Origin: Xanthostigma xanthostigma
Taxonomy: Eukaryota > Arthropoda > Insecta > Raphidioptera > Raphidiidae
Length of the DNA: 64,000 nucleotides
Reading direction: 5' to 3'
Assembly (NCBI GenBank): GCA_963575645.1
Contig: OY754466.1
Span: 37,542,001-37,606,000, forward strand
The notes under the pieces are model-generated. The model was given only the letters and a program-made list of their open reading frames with translations. It searched no databases and was not told the origin of the DNA. This document shows, in pieces, positions 1 to 10,202 of this stretch (the first letter of the stretch is position 1; each line of letters begins with the position of its first letter). A program made the translations under genes and the position numbers.

Positions 1-40
1 CTGAAGAAGACGCAATTTAGTATCAAAACGTTGGTCATTA
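1..40 (+). repeat. Penelope-like hammerhead-type fragment
   Basis: The window opens with CTGAAGA followed by a short spacer and TCAAAACGTT. This resembles the CUGANGA/GAAA pair in the Penelope-like repeats at 1462-1775 and 42876-42910, but the second core motif reads AAAA instead of GAAA. It is probably the end of a decayed copy cut by the window edge. Confidence 0.3.
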
Positions 41-120
41 TGATTAAAATTTAAAATAATTGTTAGGTATTCTATTGCCATGAAGCACGTTTTCCTAAAG
101 TAAATATTTTTTTTTTGTTA

Positions 121-621
121 TCTAAATATATAAAAGCAAACCGTGACTGACTGACTGATTGATTGACTGATCTATCAACGCACAGCTCAAACCACTGGAC
201 GGATTGGGCTGAAATTTGGAAAAAAGATAGTTATTATGACATAGGCATCCGCTAAGAATAGATTTTAAAAATTCATTCCCTAAAAGGGTGTAACGGATTA
301 AAAATTTGCATGGAGAAATCATAAAAGATAGATGTATCAATTCGAAAATGCGCAGGATTACTCCTGTCAACAAATAAATAAACACGTGTTTCATGTTTTT
401 TTCAAAAACAACCCCTTCAGAGGGTGAAAAAAGGTAAATAGTCTAAAATTCAACATGGGTGTCATTTTCAAGGTTTGTCAGGACGTTGATCATGTGAATG
501 TCATCAATTTGGAAATTTATTAGGGGGGGGGTCTACGTCGAAAAAGGAGTAACTATTCCAAATAATGGGAATGCATCCGTGTTACGTATCAATCGCGTGC
601 AAAGCCGCGGGTAACGGCTAG
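121..621 (+). mobile_element. Non-autonomous Helitron, complete ends
   Basis: It starts TCTAAATATATAAAAGC and ends with a short hairpin (AGCCG, 6 bases, CGGCT) followed by CTAG. It lies exactly between A (120) and T (622), the Helitron insertion rule. The 5' part carries the GACTGACTGACTGATTGATT block and a CAAACCACTGGACGGATT block also present at 23357-23470 and, more diverged, near 61633. No coding sequence is seen. Class is from the termini, which is a well-established Helitron signature. Confidence 0.75.
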
Positions 622-1080
622 TTTCAAATAAAATGCCAAAGTTAAGCGTTGGTTTCTCTATAAAATAATATTAATATAGATATTTTTACAAAGTATTAGC
701 TTAGAACTTATTTAAAACAATACCTAGAAAACCTTTTGAAACTTGTGAATAAACAAAATATAATAGGTACCGTATAATTGTTATTTTTTTAATAGTGCTT
801 CAGCAAATTCACAAAGTCCGTCAATTTTACATTAAAATATTAATAATAAAATAATGTTTTACCAACCCACCTGTTAATACGTGTATCACAAACTGACGAT
901 ATTATTATTTTCAATATTGTTTCAAATGTATTTTAATTATTTTTTTTTTAATACGTAGCACAATTTAATTTTGATTACATTTCTGATAAATATTCCATAA
1001 ATATGTATTTTGACAAGTGAAATATTTAATTAATAGACATTGTTATTTCTATTCCATTACCACAATTTTTTATTTATCTA
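622..1080. other. AT-rich spacer
   Basis: Very AT-rich DNA with short homopolymer runs. No open frame with protein character, repeat terminus or RNA gene was recognised. Confidence 0.5.
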
Positions 1081-1390
1081 CTAGCTGTAACCCGCGACTT
1101 CACCCGCATGAGTTTTACATTTGCGCGGAACCCTAATTCTTTTTCTAAAATAAAAGTAGCCTAAGTTACTCCTTATAAAATTAGCTATCTGCCAGTGAAA
1201 GTTTCGTAAAAAATAAAAATCGATCCAGTCGTTTCGAAGATTAGCCGAAACAAACAGACAGACAAACAAAAACTTAAAAAATTGTTTCTTTTATTATAAG
1301 TACCGTATATACTTTCATATGCATTTAGTAAAAAGCTGTTATTTTGACATTACAAACAGACACTTAAATTTTATTTATTTGTACAGATAC
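1081..1390 (-). repeat. Dispersed repeat with Helitron-like end (minus)
   Basis: Starts CTAGCTGTAACCCGCGACTT, the reverse of a CTAGT-type Helitron 3' end, and contains AACAAACAGACAGACAAAC. The same sequence recurs at 40980-41890, where a MITE has inserted into it. The match continues past the polypurine block into TTTTGACATTACAAACAGAC, so the unit is at least 300 bp. The Helitron assignment is an inference from the terminus. Confidence 0.55.
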
Positions 1391-1429
1391 TAGAGTTGTC
1401 TAAACTTATTCGTTTACAATTTATTATTT

Positions 1430-1775
1430 TCAAATCTTTGATTAACGTCTGATTAGAACTCTTCAATAAATAAAATTATCGACCAATTTTTCAGACAATA
1501 TATTAACAAAATATAATTAATACATTTACATTTCGATCCCGATTTGGATCTTCTTCAGAACGGATCTAAAAATATAAAAAAAAATTCAATATTAAAAAAA
1601 TCTTTCACGAATTTCGTTAAAAATAAATAGATACTAAATAAGTATTAATTTTTTTTTTTTATATTTTTAGATCCGTTCTGAAGAAGATCCAAATTCGGGA
1701 TCGAAACGTTAATGTATTAATTATACTTTGTTAATATATTGTCTGAAAAATTGGTCGATAATTTTATTTATTGAA
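1430..1775. repeat. Penelope-like inverted repeat with hammerhead-type cores
   Basis: Two arms (about 1430-1576 and 1655-1775) are inverted copies of one sequence. Read outward on the plus strand, the right arm contains CTGAAGA, a GATCC/GGATC stem and GAAAC; the left arm has the same on the minus strand. The distal part (AAAAATTGGTCGATAATTTT type) is shared with 42301-43030, which also encodes a Penelope GIY-YIG remnant, and with 49470-49655 and 63898-63970. Hammerhead motifs in the terminal repeats of Penelope-like elements are established; activity here is not implied. Confidence 0.6.
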
Positions 1776-1834
1776 TTTATTATTTTAATTACTTTGATAT
1801 TTTATACAATTCATGGGTAAACGAAATATAAGTA

Positions 1835-1857
1835 GGGGAAGGTGGGGCAAAGTGGAA
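1835..1857 (+). repeat. Left TIR of the Tigger-type element
   Basis: 23 bp, exact reverse complement of 4396-4418, with TA immediately outside. Confidence 0.92.
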
Positions 1858-2028
1858 TGCAGGGCAAAGTGGAACGACGTCAGTTTCTTAATAGTGAGCA
1901 GCTCTATCTAGCCGCGTTAGCTGGTACACAACATATATCAAACAGACAAACCTCAGTCAGCAGTTACAATACCGCATCTTAATTTTTTTGACAGTTATTG
2001 TTATTTTGTGATCTACAAGTATTTTCAT

Positions 2029-2294
2029 GTAAGTATTTGGTTACATTGATTTAAGTATACAGTTAGTTTATATTACTGCAGTCATTAGACATTTTTACTG
2101 CCATTAACATATGCTTTTCCCTTGTTAATTATGATATTTTTTTCATCGAAAATATTTTGGGTAATTTTTTAGGTTATTTTCAAACTAAAAACTGTCCGAA
2201 GGGCAAAGTGGAACGGGGCAAAGTGAAATAAGTTAACACTTCCTGTCATATTTTTTATTCACAATTTTAACTGTCAATCATTATTTTTACACAG
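2029..2294 (+). other. Possible 5' UTR intron of the transposase gene
   Basis: A strong donor GTAAGT at 2029 and an acceptor TTTTTACACAG ending at 2294 lie just upstream of the start codon, with AT-rich sequence between them. This would place a leader intron six bases before the ATG. It is inferred from splice consensus only. Confidence 0.4.
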
Positions 2295-2300
2295 GTCAAA

Positions 2301-4136
2301 ATGGTGAGAGAATATACACGCAAAACTTTGCAGCAAAAATGGACCCAGCAAGACATGATCGGTGCTATTACTGCCGTAAGAGAAGGCAGAATGAGTTACA
2401 AAGAAGCAGCAGAACATTTTGATGTGCCTTCTACAACATTGTTTCGACGTGCAAAGAAAGAAGGAGAAGTGGACACTGTGTCCGTAAAGCAACTAGGAAG
2501 ATTTAGGAAAGTTTTTACGGAAGCGGAAGAACGTGATTTGGTAAACCACTGTTTATTTATGGAAAGTAGATTTTTTGGATTGAGAATTTCTGATCTGAGA
2601 TATCTAGCGTACCAATTCGCCATGCAAAATAACAAACAAAATTCATTTAATGTTGAAAAAGGAAGGGCTGGAAAGGATTGGATTGCCAGTTTTCTTAAAC
2701 GACATCCAGAATTATCATTAAGAAATCCAGAAAACACTTCACTTGCCAGAGCAGCTGGGTTTAATAAACAAACTGTTAGGCAGTTCTTTGAATTGTTATT
2801 AGAATTGTTTGATAAATACAAATTTCCTGCAAGCAGAGTCTATAATGTAGACGAAACGGGTATCAATACTGTCCCTAATAAGCCTTCAAAAATTATTAGT
2901 TTAAAGGGAAAAAAACAGGTGGGAAATTTAACCTCAGCAGAAAGAGGTGTTACCACAACTGCAGCTGTTTGTTTCAATGCAGCAGGACAGTATATTCCGC
3001 CATTACTAATTTTCCCTAGAGTCCGAGAAAATCTAGAGCTATTAGAAGGCTGCCCACCAGAAACTGTAATGGTCTGCCATCCTTCTGGCTGGATGCAAAC
3101 AGAAATTTTCTACCCAAAATGGTTCCAGCATTTTCTTCGCTATTCAAAACCCTCTGTAGACGATCCCGTCTTGTTAATTCTTGATGGGCATTCAACTCAT
3201 ACAAAAAACGTGGAGCTAATTCACGCTGCCAGAGAAAATCACGTGCATATATTGTGTATTCCTCCCCATACTTCACATCGTCTACAGCCTTTGGATGTGT
3301 CTTTCATGTATCCTTTGTCGACTTTTTACACCCAAGAATGTGAATTATGGATGAGACAAAATCCAGGTAGAGCAATTACGATTCGTCAAGTAGGTAAACT
3401 CTTTGGAAAAAGTTACTTGAAAGCTTCTACGCCACAAAATGCCATTCATGGATTTAAAAAAACCGGAATTTATCCTCCAGATCCAAATATTTTTCCAGAA
3501 GAAGCATTTGCTGCCAGTAAGACAACTGATCGAGATTTTATACCCGAATCTAGAGAAGAACCTACAGATGCTCTCAGTTCAAAAGATACACCAAATGCTA
3601 CCGGCTCAGAGGAATTAACGGTTGCTGCATCAGGTATTTCGAGCATGGACGCAGGTCCTTCATGTTCAGGAATGCAAACACCTCAATCTAAGCCTGCTGT
3701 CAGAAATTATATTAGTCCAAAAGACATCATACCGGTACCCGAAGTAAAACCTACTGGTACGCCTAGAAAGGCTTCAAAAAATCGTGGTAAGACCGCTGTA
3801 CTTACGTCTAGTCCATATTTGAAAGAATTGCAGGATAAAATAGAAACAAAAACTGTTCCGAAGAGAAAGTTGTTTTCAATTTCGTCCACTGTAACTCTAC
3901 CAAAACAAGCTCACAAAAAGGGAAAAGTGAAAAATAAAACACCGGTTCCGAGGCAAGATCCTACTTCCAGCGATGAAGAGGATACGACGTGCATTTTTTG
4001 CAAGGGCGATTTTTTGAAGTCGAAACCAGGAGAAGGCTGGATCACATGTTATAAATGTCAATTTTGGGCGCATGAGGAGTGCTCCGGGTACGACAGTGAT
4101 GATGATAAGCCGTATATATGCGATTTTTGTCTGTAA
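2301..4136 (+). CDS. Pogo/Tigger-family transposase with C-terminal PHD-type zinc finger
   Basis: A 611-residue protein expected to bind the element's ends and catalyse cut-and-paste transposition in the nucleus. Residues about 10-55 form a Psq/CENP-B type helix-turn-helix (MSYKEAAEHFDVPSTTLFRR). Residues about 68-140 fit the CENP-B/Tigger second DNA-binding region. The DDE_1 catalytic domain follows, with the triad readable as D184 (YNVDETG), D295 (LLILDGHSTH) and D332 (LQPLDVSF), a DD36D spacing. A low-complexity linker (about 400-555) is rich in Ser, Thr, Pro and Lys. Residues 558-611 form a C4HC3 finger with C564, C567, C583, C586, H591, C594, C607 and C610. All key residues are present and there are no stops, so it may be functional. 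The start is the first ATG after the putative leader intron. A host-domesticated gene is the alternative, but the TIRs at 1835 and 4396 argue for a live transposon. Confidence 0.93.
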   Translation: MVREYTRKTLQQKWTQQDMIGAITAVREGRMSYKEAAEHFDVPSTTLFRRAKKEGEVDTVSVKQLGRFRKVFTEAEERDLVNHCLFMESRFFGLRISDLRYLAYQFAMQNNKQNSFNVEKGRAGKDWIASFLKRHPELSLRNPENTSLARAAGFNKQTVRQFFELLLELFDKYKFPASRVYNVDETGINTVPNKPSKIISLKGKKQVGNLTSAERGVTTTAAVCFNAAGQYIPPLLIFPRVRENLELLEGCPPETVMVCHPSGWMQTEIFYPKWFQHFLRYSKPSVDDPVLLILDGHSTHTKNVELIHAARENHVHILCIPPHTSHRLQPLDVSFMYPLSTFYTQECELWMRQNPGRAITIRQVGKLFGKSYLKASTPQNAIHGFKKTGIYPPDPNIFPEEAFAASKTTDRDFIPESREEPTDALSSKDTPNATGSEELTVAASGISSMDAGPSCSGMQTPQSKPAVRNYISPKDIIPVPEVKPTGTPRKASKNRGKTAVLTSSPYLKELQDKIETKTVPKRKLFSISSTVTLPKQAHKKGKVKNKTPVPRQDPTSSDEEDTTCIFCKGDFLKSKPGEGWITCYKCQFWAHEECSGYDSDDDKPYICDFCL

Positions 4137-4395
4137 ATTTTTGTTTGATAAATATATTTTTTAAAAAAATCATAATTCCATTTTGCCCCATACATCATTC
4201 CACTTTACCCCTTAGGTGGGGCATTCCGGAACGCGATGTGTCAATTGTTTTTTTTTTTTTTTATCTAAAGACTATTTGGAATCAGGCTCTCATATTTATA
4301 TATGAAGTGGCAAAATGACCCATCTTTGGATTGCAATAAAAAAAACAATTTATATTTTATTCATTTTGCTGTGAAAAAATATAATCTAAAATCCG
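4137..4395 (+). other. 3' region of the Tigger-type element
   Basis: Non-coding sequence between the transposase stop codon and the right TIR. It holds reverse-oriented subterminal repeats (TTCCATTTTGCCCC near 4176, TTCCACTTTACCCC near 4198) and an AATAAA at 4335-4340 that could serve as polyadenylation signal. Confidence 0.6.
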
Positions 4396-4418
4396 TTCCA
4401 CTTTGCCCCACCTTCCCC
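4396..4418 (-). repeat. Right TIR of the Tigger-type element
   Basis: 23 bp, exact reverse complement of the left TIR, followed by TA. Confidence 0.92.
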
Positions 4419-4420
4419 TA

Positions 4421-5149
4421 TCCGTATAAAATTTTATATTTTCGCTCGCAGAGTATTGAATTAGGACGTTTTTACCTTCTTACGTTACTTGAATACATAA
4501 CAATACTTTCGTGTTTCTTTTTCGTTTCATTTCCAATGTTACGTCATATGTAAAATCTCAAGTAGCAATTTAGATTTGTATACAAGAATATGTATAGAGA
4601 CAGCAAGTATTGCATACATATGTCTGTATTAAAATTTAAACTAATCTTATATAACGTCGACTTGTAGGTATAGTGCAGAAACGGACTGAGATAAAACGTC
4701 CTTTGTTTTTTGACAGGAAGAGCGAGAGAGAGATTGTATATTATAGATGTCCGACAACATAGGTTACTAGCGTCCGCCTTTGCTTTAGATAGATAGATAT
4801 ATTTAACACAAAGATAGTACAATACCGTGTACATAACTGACAATAAAACCAATTAAATTTTTTTTCAATTGTATAAAAACAGTTATTTGATAAAATTATC
4901 CTCGACGGTTTCTTAAAAGTTCTGTTGCAACATTTTGATCTCAAAAAAATATTCTGTTATTTTAAAGATATTGATTTACAGCAAGGATTAAAACCGAAAT
5001 CATTCTTTCAGCATAAAAAAAGAAACCAAAACCGAATGATTCGAGGGTATTAAAATCGGTAATCTCAAAAATATGTACCTATTTTAAATTTTTGTGATGT
5101 CCCGCGTTTAGGGAAAATCCCAATTTCTAGAAATTGTCTAGCTCGAAAG
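4421..5149. other. AT-rich spacer, nothing recognised
   Basis: Short open frames on both strands have low-complexity composition. No repeat termini or RNA genes were recognised. Confidence 0.5.
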
Positions 5150-5152
5150 TAA

Positions 5153-5563
5153 AGGCCGCTACACACGAGGCTGGTTTTGCTGCTGGAATCACTGCCGACT
5201 GGCGCGAAGATGAATATGACGTCACTGCGGGCTTGCGTGCTGACCACGCACGCAAGTCCGTAGTGACGTCATGGATTTAAAAATTAGAACCGGGACTAGT
5301 TTTCCTGCTTGTTTAGAGCAAACCCAATCAGAAAACAGTATCTTGTCACGTGGGCGACATGAGCAAACGCTCACAAACAAACGTCATAGTGTGTTCTGTT
5401 CAGAGACAATGAGCGTTCACTTTTGATAACATTCCAACTGTCACCGCACACGCAACAAATAATCTACAAAAATAGCTTCAAAACCGAAAACAAAAGCCAT
5501 CACGAATCCCAGCAAAATTTAGTAGGGAATCTAGCGGCAAAACCAGCCTCGTGTGAAGCGAAC
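5153..5563 (+). mobile_element. Harbinger-like MITE (family H1), 3' end damaged
   Basis: Begins AGGCCGCTACACACGAGGCT after TAA (5150-5152). The right end mirrors this (GCAAAACCAGCCTCGTGTG) but diverges before the last bases. The interior contains TTCTGTTCAGAGACAATGAG, shared with 10385-10711, 25940-26481 and 45061-45386. Assignment to the PIF/Harbinger group follows from the TAA/TTA duplications of the complete relative at 25940-26481. Confidence 0.7.
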
Positions 5564-5602
5564 ATGTGACCAAACCGAAATCGAAACCGAACGTTATTTT
5601 GA

Positions 5603-5949
5603 CTAGCGGTCCCGCCCGGTTTCACCAGGGTGCAAAAGAACGAATGGGGGAGAGGGACATGAGTAAGCACATTGATCTTAGTTTGCCGAGATGAATGTTG
5701 TGTTCAAATTTCATGATGATCGGAGTTACCGTTTTTGCCGGTTTTTGCCGGACGGACAAATTTTGAGATACATTTGCAACAGTTTTCATTGATGCTCCGC
5801 TCCAATTGGTCATAGCGTGATATTATATAACCTATAGCCTTCCTCGATAAATGGGCTAACCAATAAAAAAACAAATTTTGCAATTTCCTGAGATTAGTGC
5901 GTTCAACCAAACAAACAAACAAACTCTTTAGCTTTATATATCAGTATAC
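5603..5949 (-). mobile_element. Non-autonomous Helitron (minus strand, tRNA-less variant)
   Basis: Reads CTAGCGGTCCCGCCCGGTTT at the left, the reverse of the 3' hairpin plus CTAG end, preceded by A. It ends near the reverse of a TATACTGATATATAAAGC 5' terminus followed by the GTTTGTTTGTTTG block. It belongs to the same family as 18386-19107 and 32134-32753 but lacks their tRNA-like core. Confidence 0.72.
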
Positions 5950-5954
5950 TGCCC

Positions 5955-6166
5955 TAAAAAGGCAAAGGGCAGTAAGTGACATTTGTTGACAAAATGAGTT
6001 CATACTAAGCAGTAAGTGCTGCAGCAATAATTTTATTGTCTTTAAAAAATGTTTCCCCCATGTTTTGGTTTCCATAATCTAAAATTCTGGACGGCCAAGA
6101 CATTTTTAGTAAATCTTGATTTACTCAAATTCATAAGTTAGTCACTTACTGCCTTTTGCCTTTTTA
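5955..6166. mobile_element. MITE with 25-bp TIRs
   Basis: AAAAAGGCAAAGGGCAGTAA at 5955 is matched in inverted order by TTACTGCCTTTTGCCTTTTT ending at 6166. About 210 bp, no coding potential. Superfamily unknown. Confidence 0.6.
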
Positions 6167-6174
6167 CGGAAGTA

Positions 6175-6230
6175 TAGATATTCACCTTTATGTTAAAAAA
6201 CAGCGAGTAAAGCCGCGGGTAAAAGCTAGT
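6175..6230 (+). repeat. Helitron 3' end fragment
   Basis: AGCCGCGGGTAAAAGCTAGT closes at 6230 with the hairpin plus CTAG pattern, close to the 3' end of the Helitron at 121-621. Nothing recognisable is left of its 5' part. Bases 6231-6525 show no feature. Confidence 0.5.
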
Positions 6231-6525
6231 TATTATTACGAATAAAGATATCGTTTCGTTACCACCTGGTGCCAAGAGATAAGGTAAAGTGGCCCGACTG
6301 TGTATACGACTTAATTTATTTTACATCACTCAAACTTGTTACTTTTAAGATGACATCAAATATTGGAAAACTGTAGCTAAAGTGCTTTGGCACTCTAATA
6401 AACACACACCTGATGGTGAAATTAAAATACGCCAAATAATAATTATTATACTATGAAAAATATTTTAACGTTTCAAAATTTTATACCTTATCGCACCAGG
6501 AAAAATGTATAATGTCGCAAATAAA

Positions 6526-6636
6526 AAAATTCCAGCCAATTGGGCGACGGGACCAAATGTTGACATTTGATATAGTATACCTAATAAAGAAAATAAAACT
6601 TTTGATAATCGCGTAGGTGACGCGGGTAATGGCTAG
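6526..6636 (+). repeat. Helitron 3' end fragment
   Basis: Contains AATTCCAGCCAATTGGGCGA and ends GACGCGGGTAATGGCTAG before T. The same end occurs at 14966-15068, including the TATTCAATATGAT sequence just outside, so the shared unit extends beyond the CTAG. Confidence 0.55.
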
Positions 6637-6838
6637 TATTCAATATGATTATTTTTATATTTACAAAATCAGTTACGCGAATGAAAGGTAGGTACTTTTC
6701 ATTATTACGAGTAATTACGGTAATGTTTTTAATTGAATTTCAATTTCCATAGGAAATCCCTCTTGAAGACCCATCAACAAAGGTTTAATCCAATTTCTAT
6801 CCTTGCATTTTTAATTTTTCCCTAAAATTCATAATATA

Positions 6839-7193
6839 CAATAGAACCTGGATAAGTCGAAAACTTCCAATCTCGAAAAAATATTTTGTTTCGCTTCCTT
6901 TCAAGTCCCAAAACGTCCATTACTCAAAATCTCAATCCTCTACAGATCGAAATAATCAAGCCGTTTCGGCACATATTTTCCCTCTATAACTTGAAAAAAT
7001 AAATTGGACCTCTGTATCTCGAACATAGCGATGTTCACCAGCTCAAATTTAGTTAAAATGAATCTTAATCTTACAAGTCGAATATTTTCTTACAAAATTT
7101 GCCTAAGTCTAAATTCTTCATAAGTTGAAAACTCTATAAAAACTCGAATTTTTTTACGTTTCCCTTGAAGTTCGACTTACAAAGGTTCGACTG
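6839..7193. mobile_element. Tigger/pogo-like MITE
   Basis: A 355-bp element flanked by TA on both sides. The left end CAATAGAACCTGGATAAGTC and right end GGTTCGACTG are imperfect inverted repeats of the GAACCT...TCGA type seen in Tigger-derived MITEs. The interior contains repeated AAGTCGAA/TCGAAT-like motifs. Confidence 0.7.
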
Positions 7194-7195
7194 TA

Positions 7196-7854
7196 TATCG
7201 ATTCATTTTTTAGTCTACATTCTCATCAATTAATTAACACTATTATTTTTAGAATTATAATTACCTACTGTATGGATATTTCTCGTTCATCCTTGTTTAA
7301 TTTTTGTAAACAAAATTATAATTTCACACAAAACCATTTCATATTGTAGCTTTTTGAAAAGGTAAGATTCTGTTCCATTAAACGAAATCATTTTTAGATT
7401 GATTCTAGTTCATAATTACTCCTAAAATTGAAATCGAAAATCGCGAACACCAGTTGTCGGTTAGTCTGTACGTACGTCCGAGCGCTACAGATCGCAATTT
7501 TGGTCCAATATTTAAGACTACAAAAGAGAAAGACAGTAAATTTAGACCCTAACATGTGTTAAAAGGCTACGAAGACGCACAAACATACAAGTAAACACGC
7601 ATTACACCCATCCACCCACCAACTCCGTCAGTAGTCGGGTAAAAAATACGTTGGATTTCGTGTTTTTCTAGAACATTTTATATCGCTAACTGCAAAGCAT
7701 ATTATATACAGTGCTAATGATCATTGAGTCCGAGCACATTTTTTTTATTTTCTTTTTCTGTTTTCTTCTATAAACCATTTATGTATTTCTTTTCTATTAC
7801 AAAAAAAGAGCGTGTTTTCACTATCTCCAGTTTCAGTGGATCTAGTCGATTATA
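7196..7854. other. Spacer, nothing recognised
   Basis: AT-rich, with a moderately GC-richer patch near 7440-7630. No gene or repeat terminus was identified. Confidence 0.45.
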
Positions 7855-8358
7855 AATAGGTCATATGCATGATTTTTTTTTATATTTTTAATAGATTATT
7901 TAGTCAACCATAATACGGAAAAAAATTGATAATCATTTAAAAATGTAATATTATCATAAGAAAAAAAATATTAAATTCTACATTCAAAAATAGACAGTTT
8001 AAACAATCGGCCATGTTCGCGGGCTTATGTGACGTCATGATATACGATGCATGCCAACCTTGATGTCAAATTGTCAATGTTCTAAATGAAGTTTATTTGT
8101 TGTTTTCTCTAAATACTGACATAATCTTACTGTGAGACGACACAGTCGTCATGAAAACTGTTGTTGATATATACTCTGACGTCACGATGCGTTTAGAAAA
8201 TTCGAAAGTAGCGCTTATTTTCTACATTTCTTTTTTATTATTTGTATTTTTTTCAGTGATTAGATTAATAAAATAACTATTACGTTATGATCAAGAACTG
8301 AAATATATTTCGAAATAAAAATTTTAACCAATTTGGAGTTTTATGCATATGACCTATT
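7855..8358. mobile_element. MITE-like element with 16-bp TIRs
   Basis: AATAGGTCATATGCAT at 7855-7870 is the exact reverse complement of 8343-8358. The 504-bp interval has two TGACGTCA-like motifs and no coding sequence. The target duplication is unclear, so the superfamily is not assigned. Confidence 0.55.
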
Positions 8359-8575
8359 ATGAGTATCATCACTACAGAATCCTGGCTGAATCATTTATAT
8401 CATGTAAAGATGGAATATTTCGGAGGAAAATTGTCGAATTATTAAAATATTTCGAGAGGTTATTCAGAATCATTCGAATGAATTTCCAGTAAAAAATTAT
8501 TAATTAGTATACTACGGCCTTTCTTTACTCTTTAAAACACTGCATGTAATTGTCTCTCTAGATTGCATTTCATTA

Positions 8576-8700
8576 ACTCTGAATAAGCTGTCTGAGAACG
8601 GTAAAAAAATCGTCACTGCCTTGCGCAGTAGTATCGGTTTTTGAGCTACTGCGCAAGACTCGGTTCTGATGTTACCGTTCTTAGACAGCTTGGAACAGAG
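8576..8700. repeat. Fold-back element, GCGCAGTAG type
   Basis: The arms CTGTCTGAGAACGGTAA and TTACCGTTCTTAGACAG are inverted. Inside lie a second inverted pair around TTGCGCAGTAG and CTACTGCGCAA. The organisation matches 62501-62644, which uses GAACGGT and TACTGCGCATGCGGG in the same order, so the two are probably one family. Confidence 0.6.
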
Positions 8701-8818
8701 CTATTGTATTGATGATTAGTTAGTATTTGCATCTGTTCCATGAAGCACTGCATGCAGGGGAGTCTCTCAAGTCTCATAAACGATAACCATAGAGCTGAAT
8801 TAATCTAACTACCTATAA

Positions 8819-9280
8819 TCTATATAAATAAAAATCAGATGCCATAATATGTATGACGGAGCATCACTTGAGAACTAGTCGAGCGATTTGGCTGATTTTT
8901 TTGTTGTGTTTGTAATGACCAGGACAAGATTTGTATGAAAGAAAATTTTCGGAAAATCCACCAGAAAAGTCGAAAATTTGAACGGTATTTTTATATGGAA
9001 ATTTAAATTAAAAAATGTTACAGGCAATTTAATGGTTCTGCTGTTTTTGTAAATAAATATATAGGTAAAAATTATATATAAAATACAATGGAGTCGAAGG
9101 CTCCAATACTATTGTCGTTGTCGTGTTTCGTGTCAATCGCGTGCGAAAGCGTGGGTAACGGCTATTATTAATAAATATATTACAACGCTCTTCAAATACG
9201 GCTCTTATTCCATAAAAAAGTCCGATGCACCATAATATGTCTATATCTTTATTCCTGGCGATGCCGGACCGGGCCGCTAG
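8819..9280 (+). mobile_element. Non-autonomous Helitron
   Basis: Begins TCTATATAAATAAAAATC after A and ends GGGCCGCTAG before T. It contains GGAGTCGAAGGCTCCAATAC and an internal GCGTGGGTAACGGCTATTAT that looks like an older Helitron end overrun by a longer one. The 33776-34051 sequence is a relative. Confidence 0.7.
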
Positions 9281-10202
9281 TTCGTAATAATAATCATACC
9301 GAATGCGTAGACAGACCGAATGAATTGTGTTTTCACCGCATAGTACCTAGCCAATTTAGATACTAATGCATTGCACAGTTTAAGTATGATTGCTTACGTC
9401 TTTTATCTGCGTAAGTACTATCAAGCACTCAAGACTGACGATCGTAATCGAGAGCAAATTCATTCGAAAGTTGATACAATTTTGTTCATTCACACCTCGT
9501 GTTATTATTATACATCATGTGGAGGAATCATTTCGAATTAATCATTCGATTATCAAAATCAGTTGAATAGCAGCCCTTGGATTATTAAAATCAATGATTA
9601 TTCCCAACTCTGCTACCATGAGTCGAGTTTTTCAAACGGACAGGTCAACGATTCATTTAAAGTTCCGACTTTCGAGCGTTAAATTTATATTGGCGATGCA
9701 ACTGGAGCGCATTCAAGATACATACGCCATTATAAAATTTCCTTTCTAAAGGTTTAGCTCTGATGGCAATACAACTGAATGAAGAAATAGAAATAAAATA
9801 GCAACGAAAAATAAAAAAGGTTAGGTATTCACCTAGTTTAGTGAAATCTCGAAACATGAGAACCTATATTACATAGATTTAATACCAGTTCTTATCAAAT
9901 GATCCAGAAATAACAATTTGTAACAAAATTATTATTATTTTATTCAACATATTAACGTAAGTTTGTAACATGAATATTATTTAATTCAACACATCTATTA
10001 ATTTAAGTTTTTTAACATGAACACTACTTCCTAGTTCATACGCTCCGCTGCCATCTTGCCTCTGTTTCTCCACATGACCACCAGGGTACACCAGTGGCGC
10101 CGTGGCTTTTTAAGACGTGGTGTTACAAATTTTATTTTTCTACATCTTACCATTTAGTATTTAGTCAGTTTAGTAAATCAGGAAAATTAATTACTACATA
10201 GT
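9281..10202. other. Spacer, nothing recognised
   Basis: No feature recognised. A GC-richer patch near 10045-10115 has no intact frame that I can defend as an exon. Confidence 0.4.

Larger units (their letters stand above)
1835..4418 (+). mobile_element. Complete pogo/Tigger-type DNA transposon
   Basis: A 2584-bp element bounded by perfect 23-bp terminal inverted repeats beginning GGGGAAGGTGGGGCAAAGTG and flanked by TA on both sides (1833-1834 and 4419-4420), the Tc1/mariner-pogo target duplication. It contains one intact transposase gene (2301-4136). Sequences resembling the inner TIR (GGGCAAAGTGGAACG) recur subterminally at 1862, 2201 and 2216, and in reverse near 4175 and 4197. These are plausible transposase binding sites. 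Perfect TIRs and an unbroken ORF suggest recent insertion. Confidence 0.93.

Noticed and set aside
1462-1775. Active hammerhead ribozyme
   Set aside because: The CUGANGA, stem II and GAAA parts are present, but no convincing NUH cleavage triplet with closing stems could be placed; reported only as a hammerhead-type core.
2396-2821. 141-codon minus-strand frame
   Set aside because: Antisense shadow of the transposase coding sequence.
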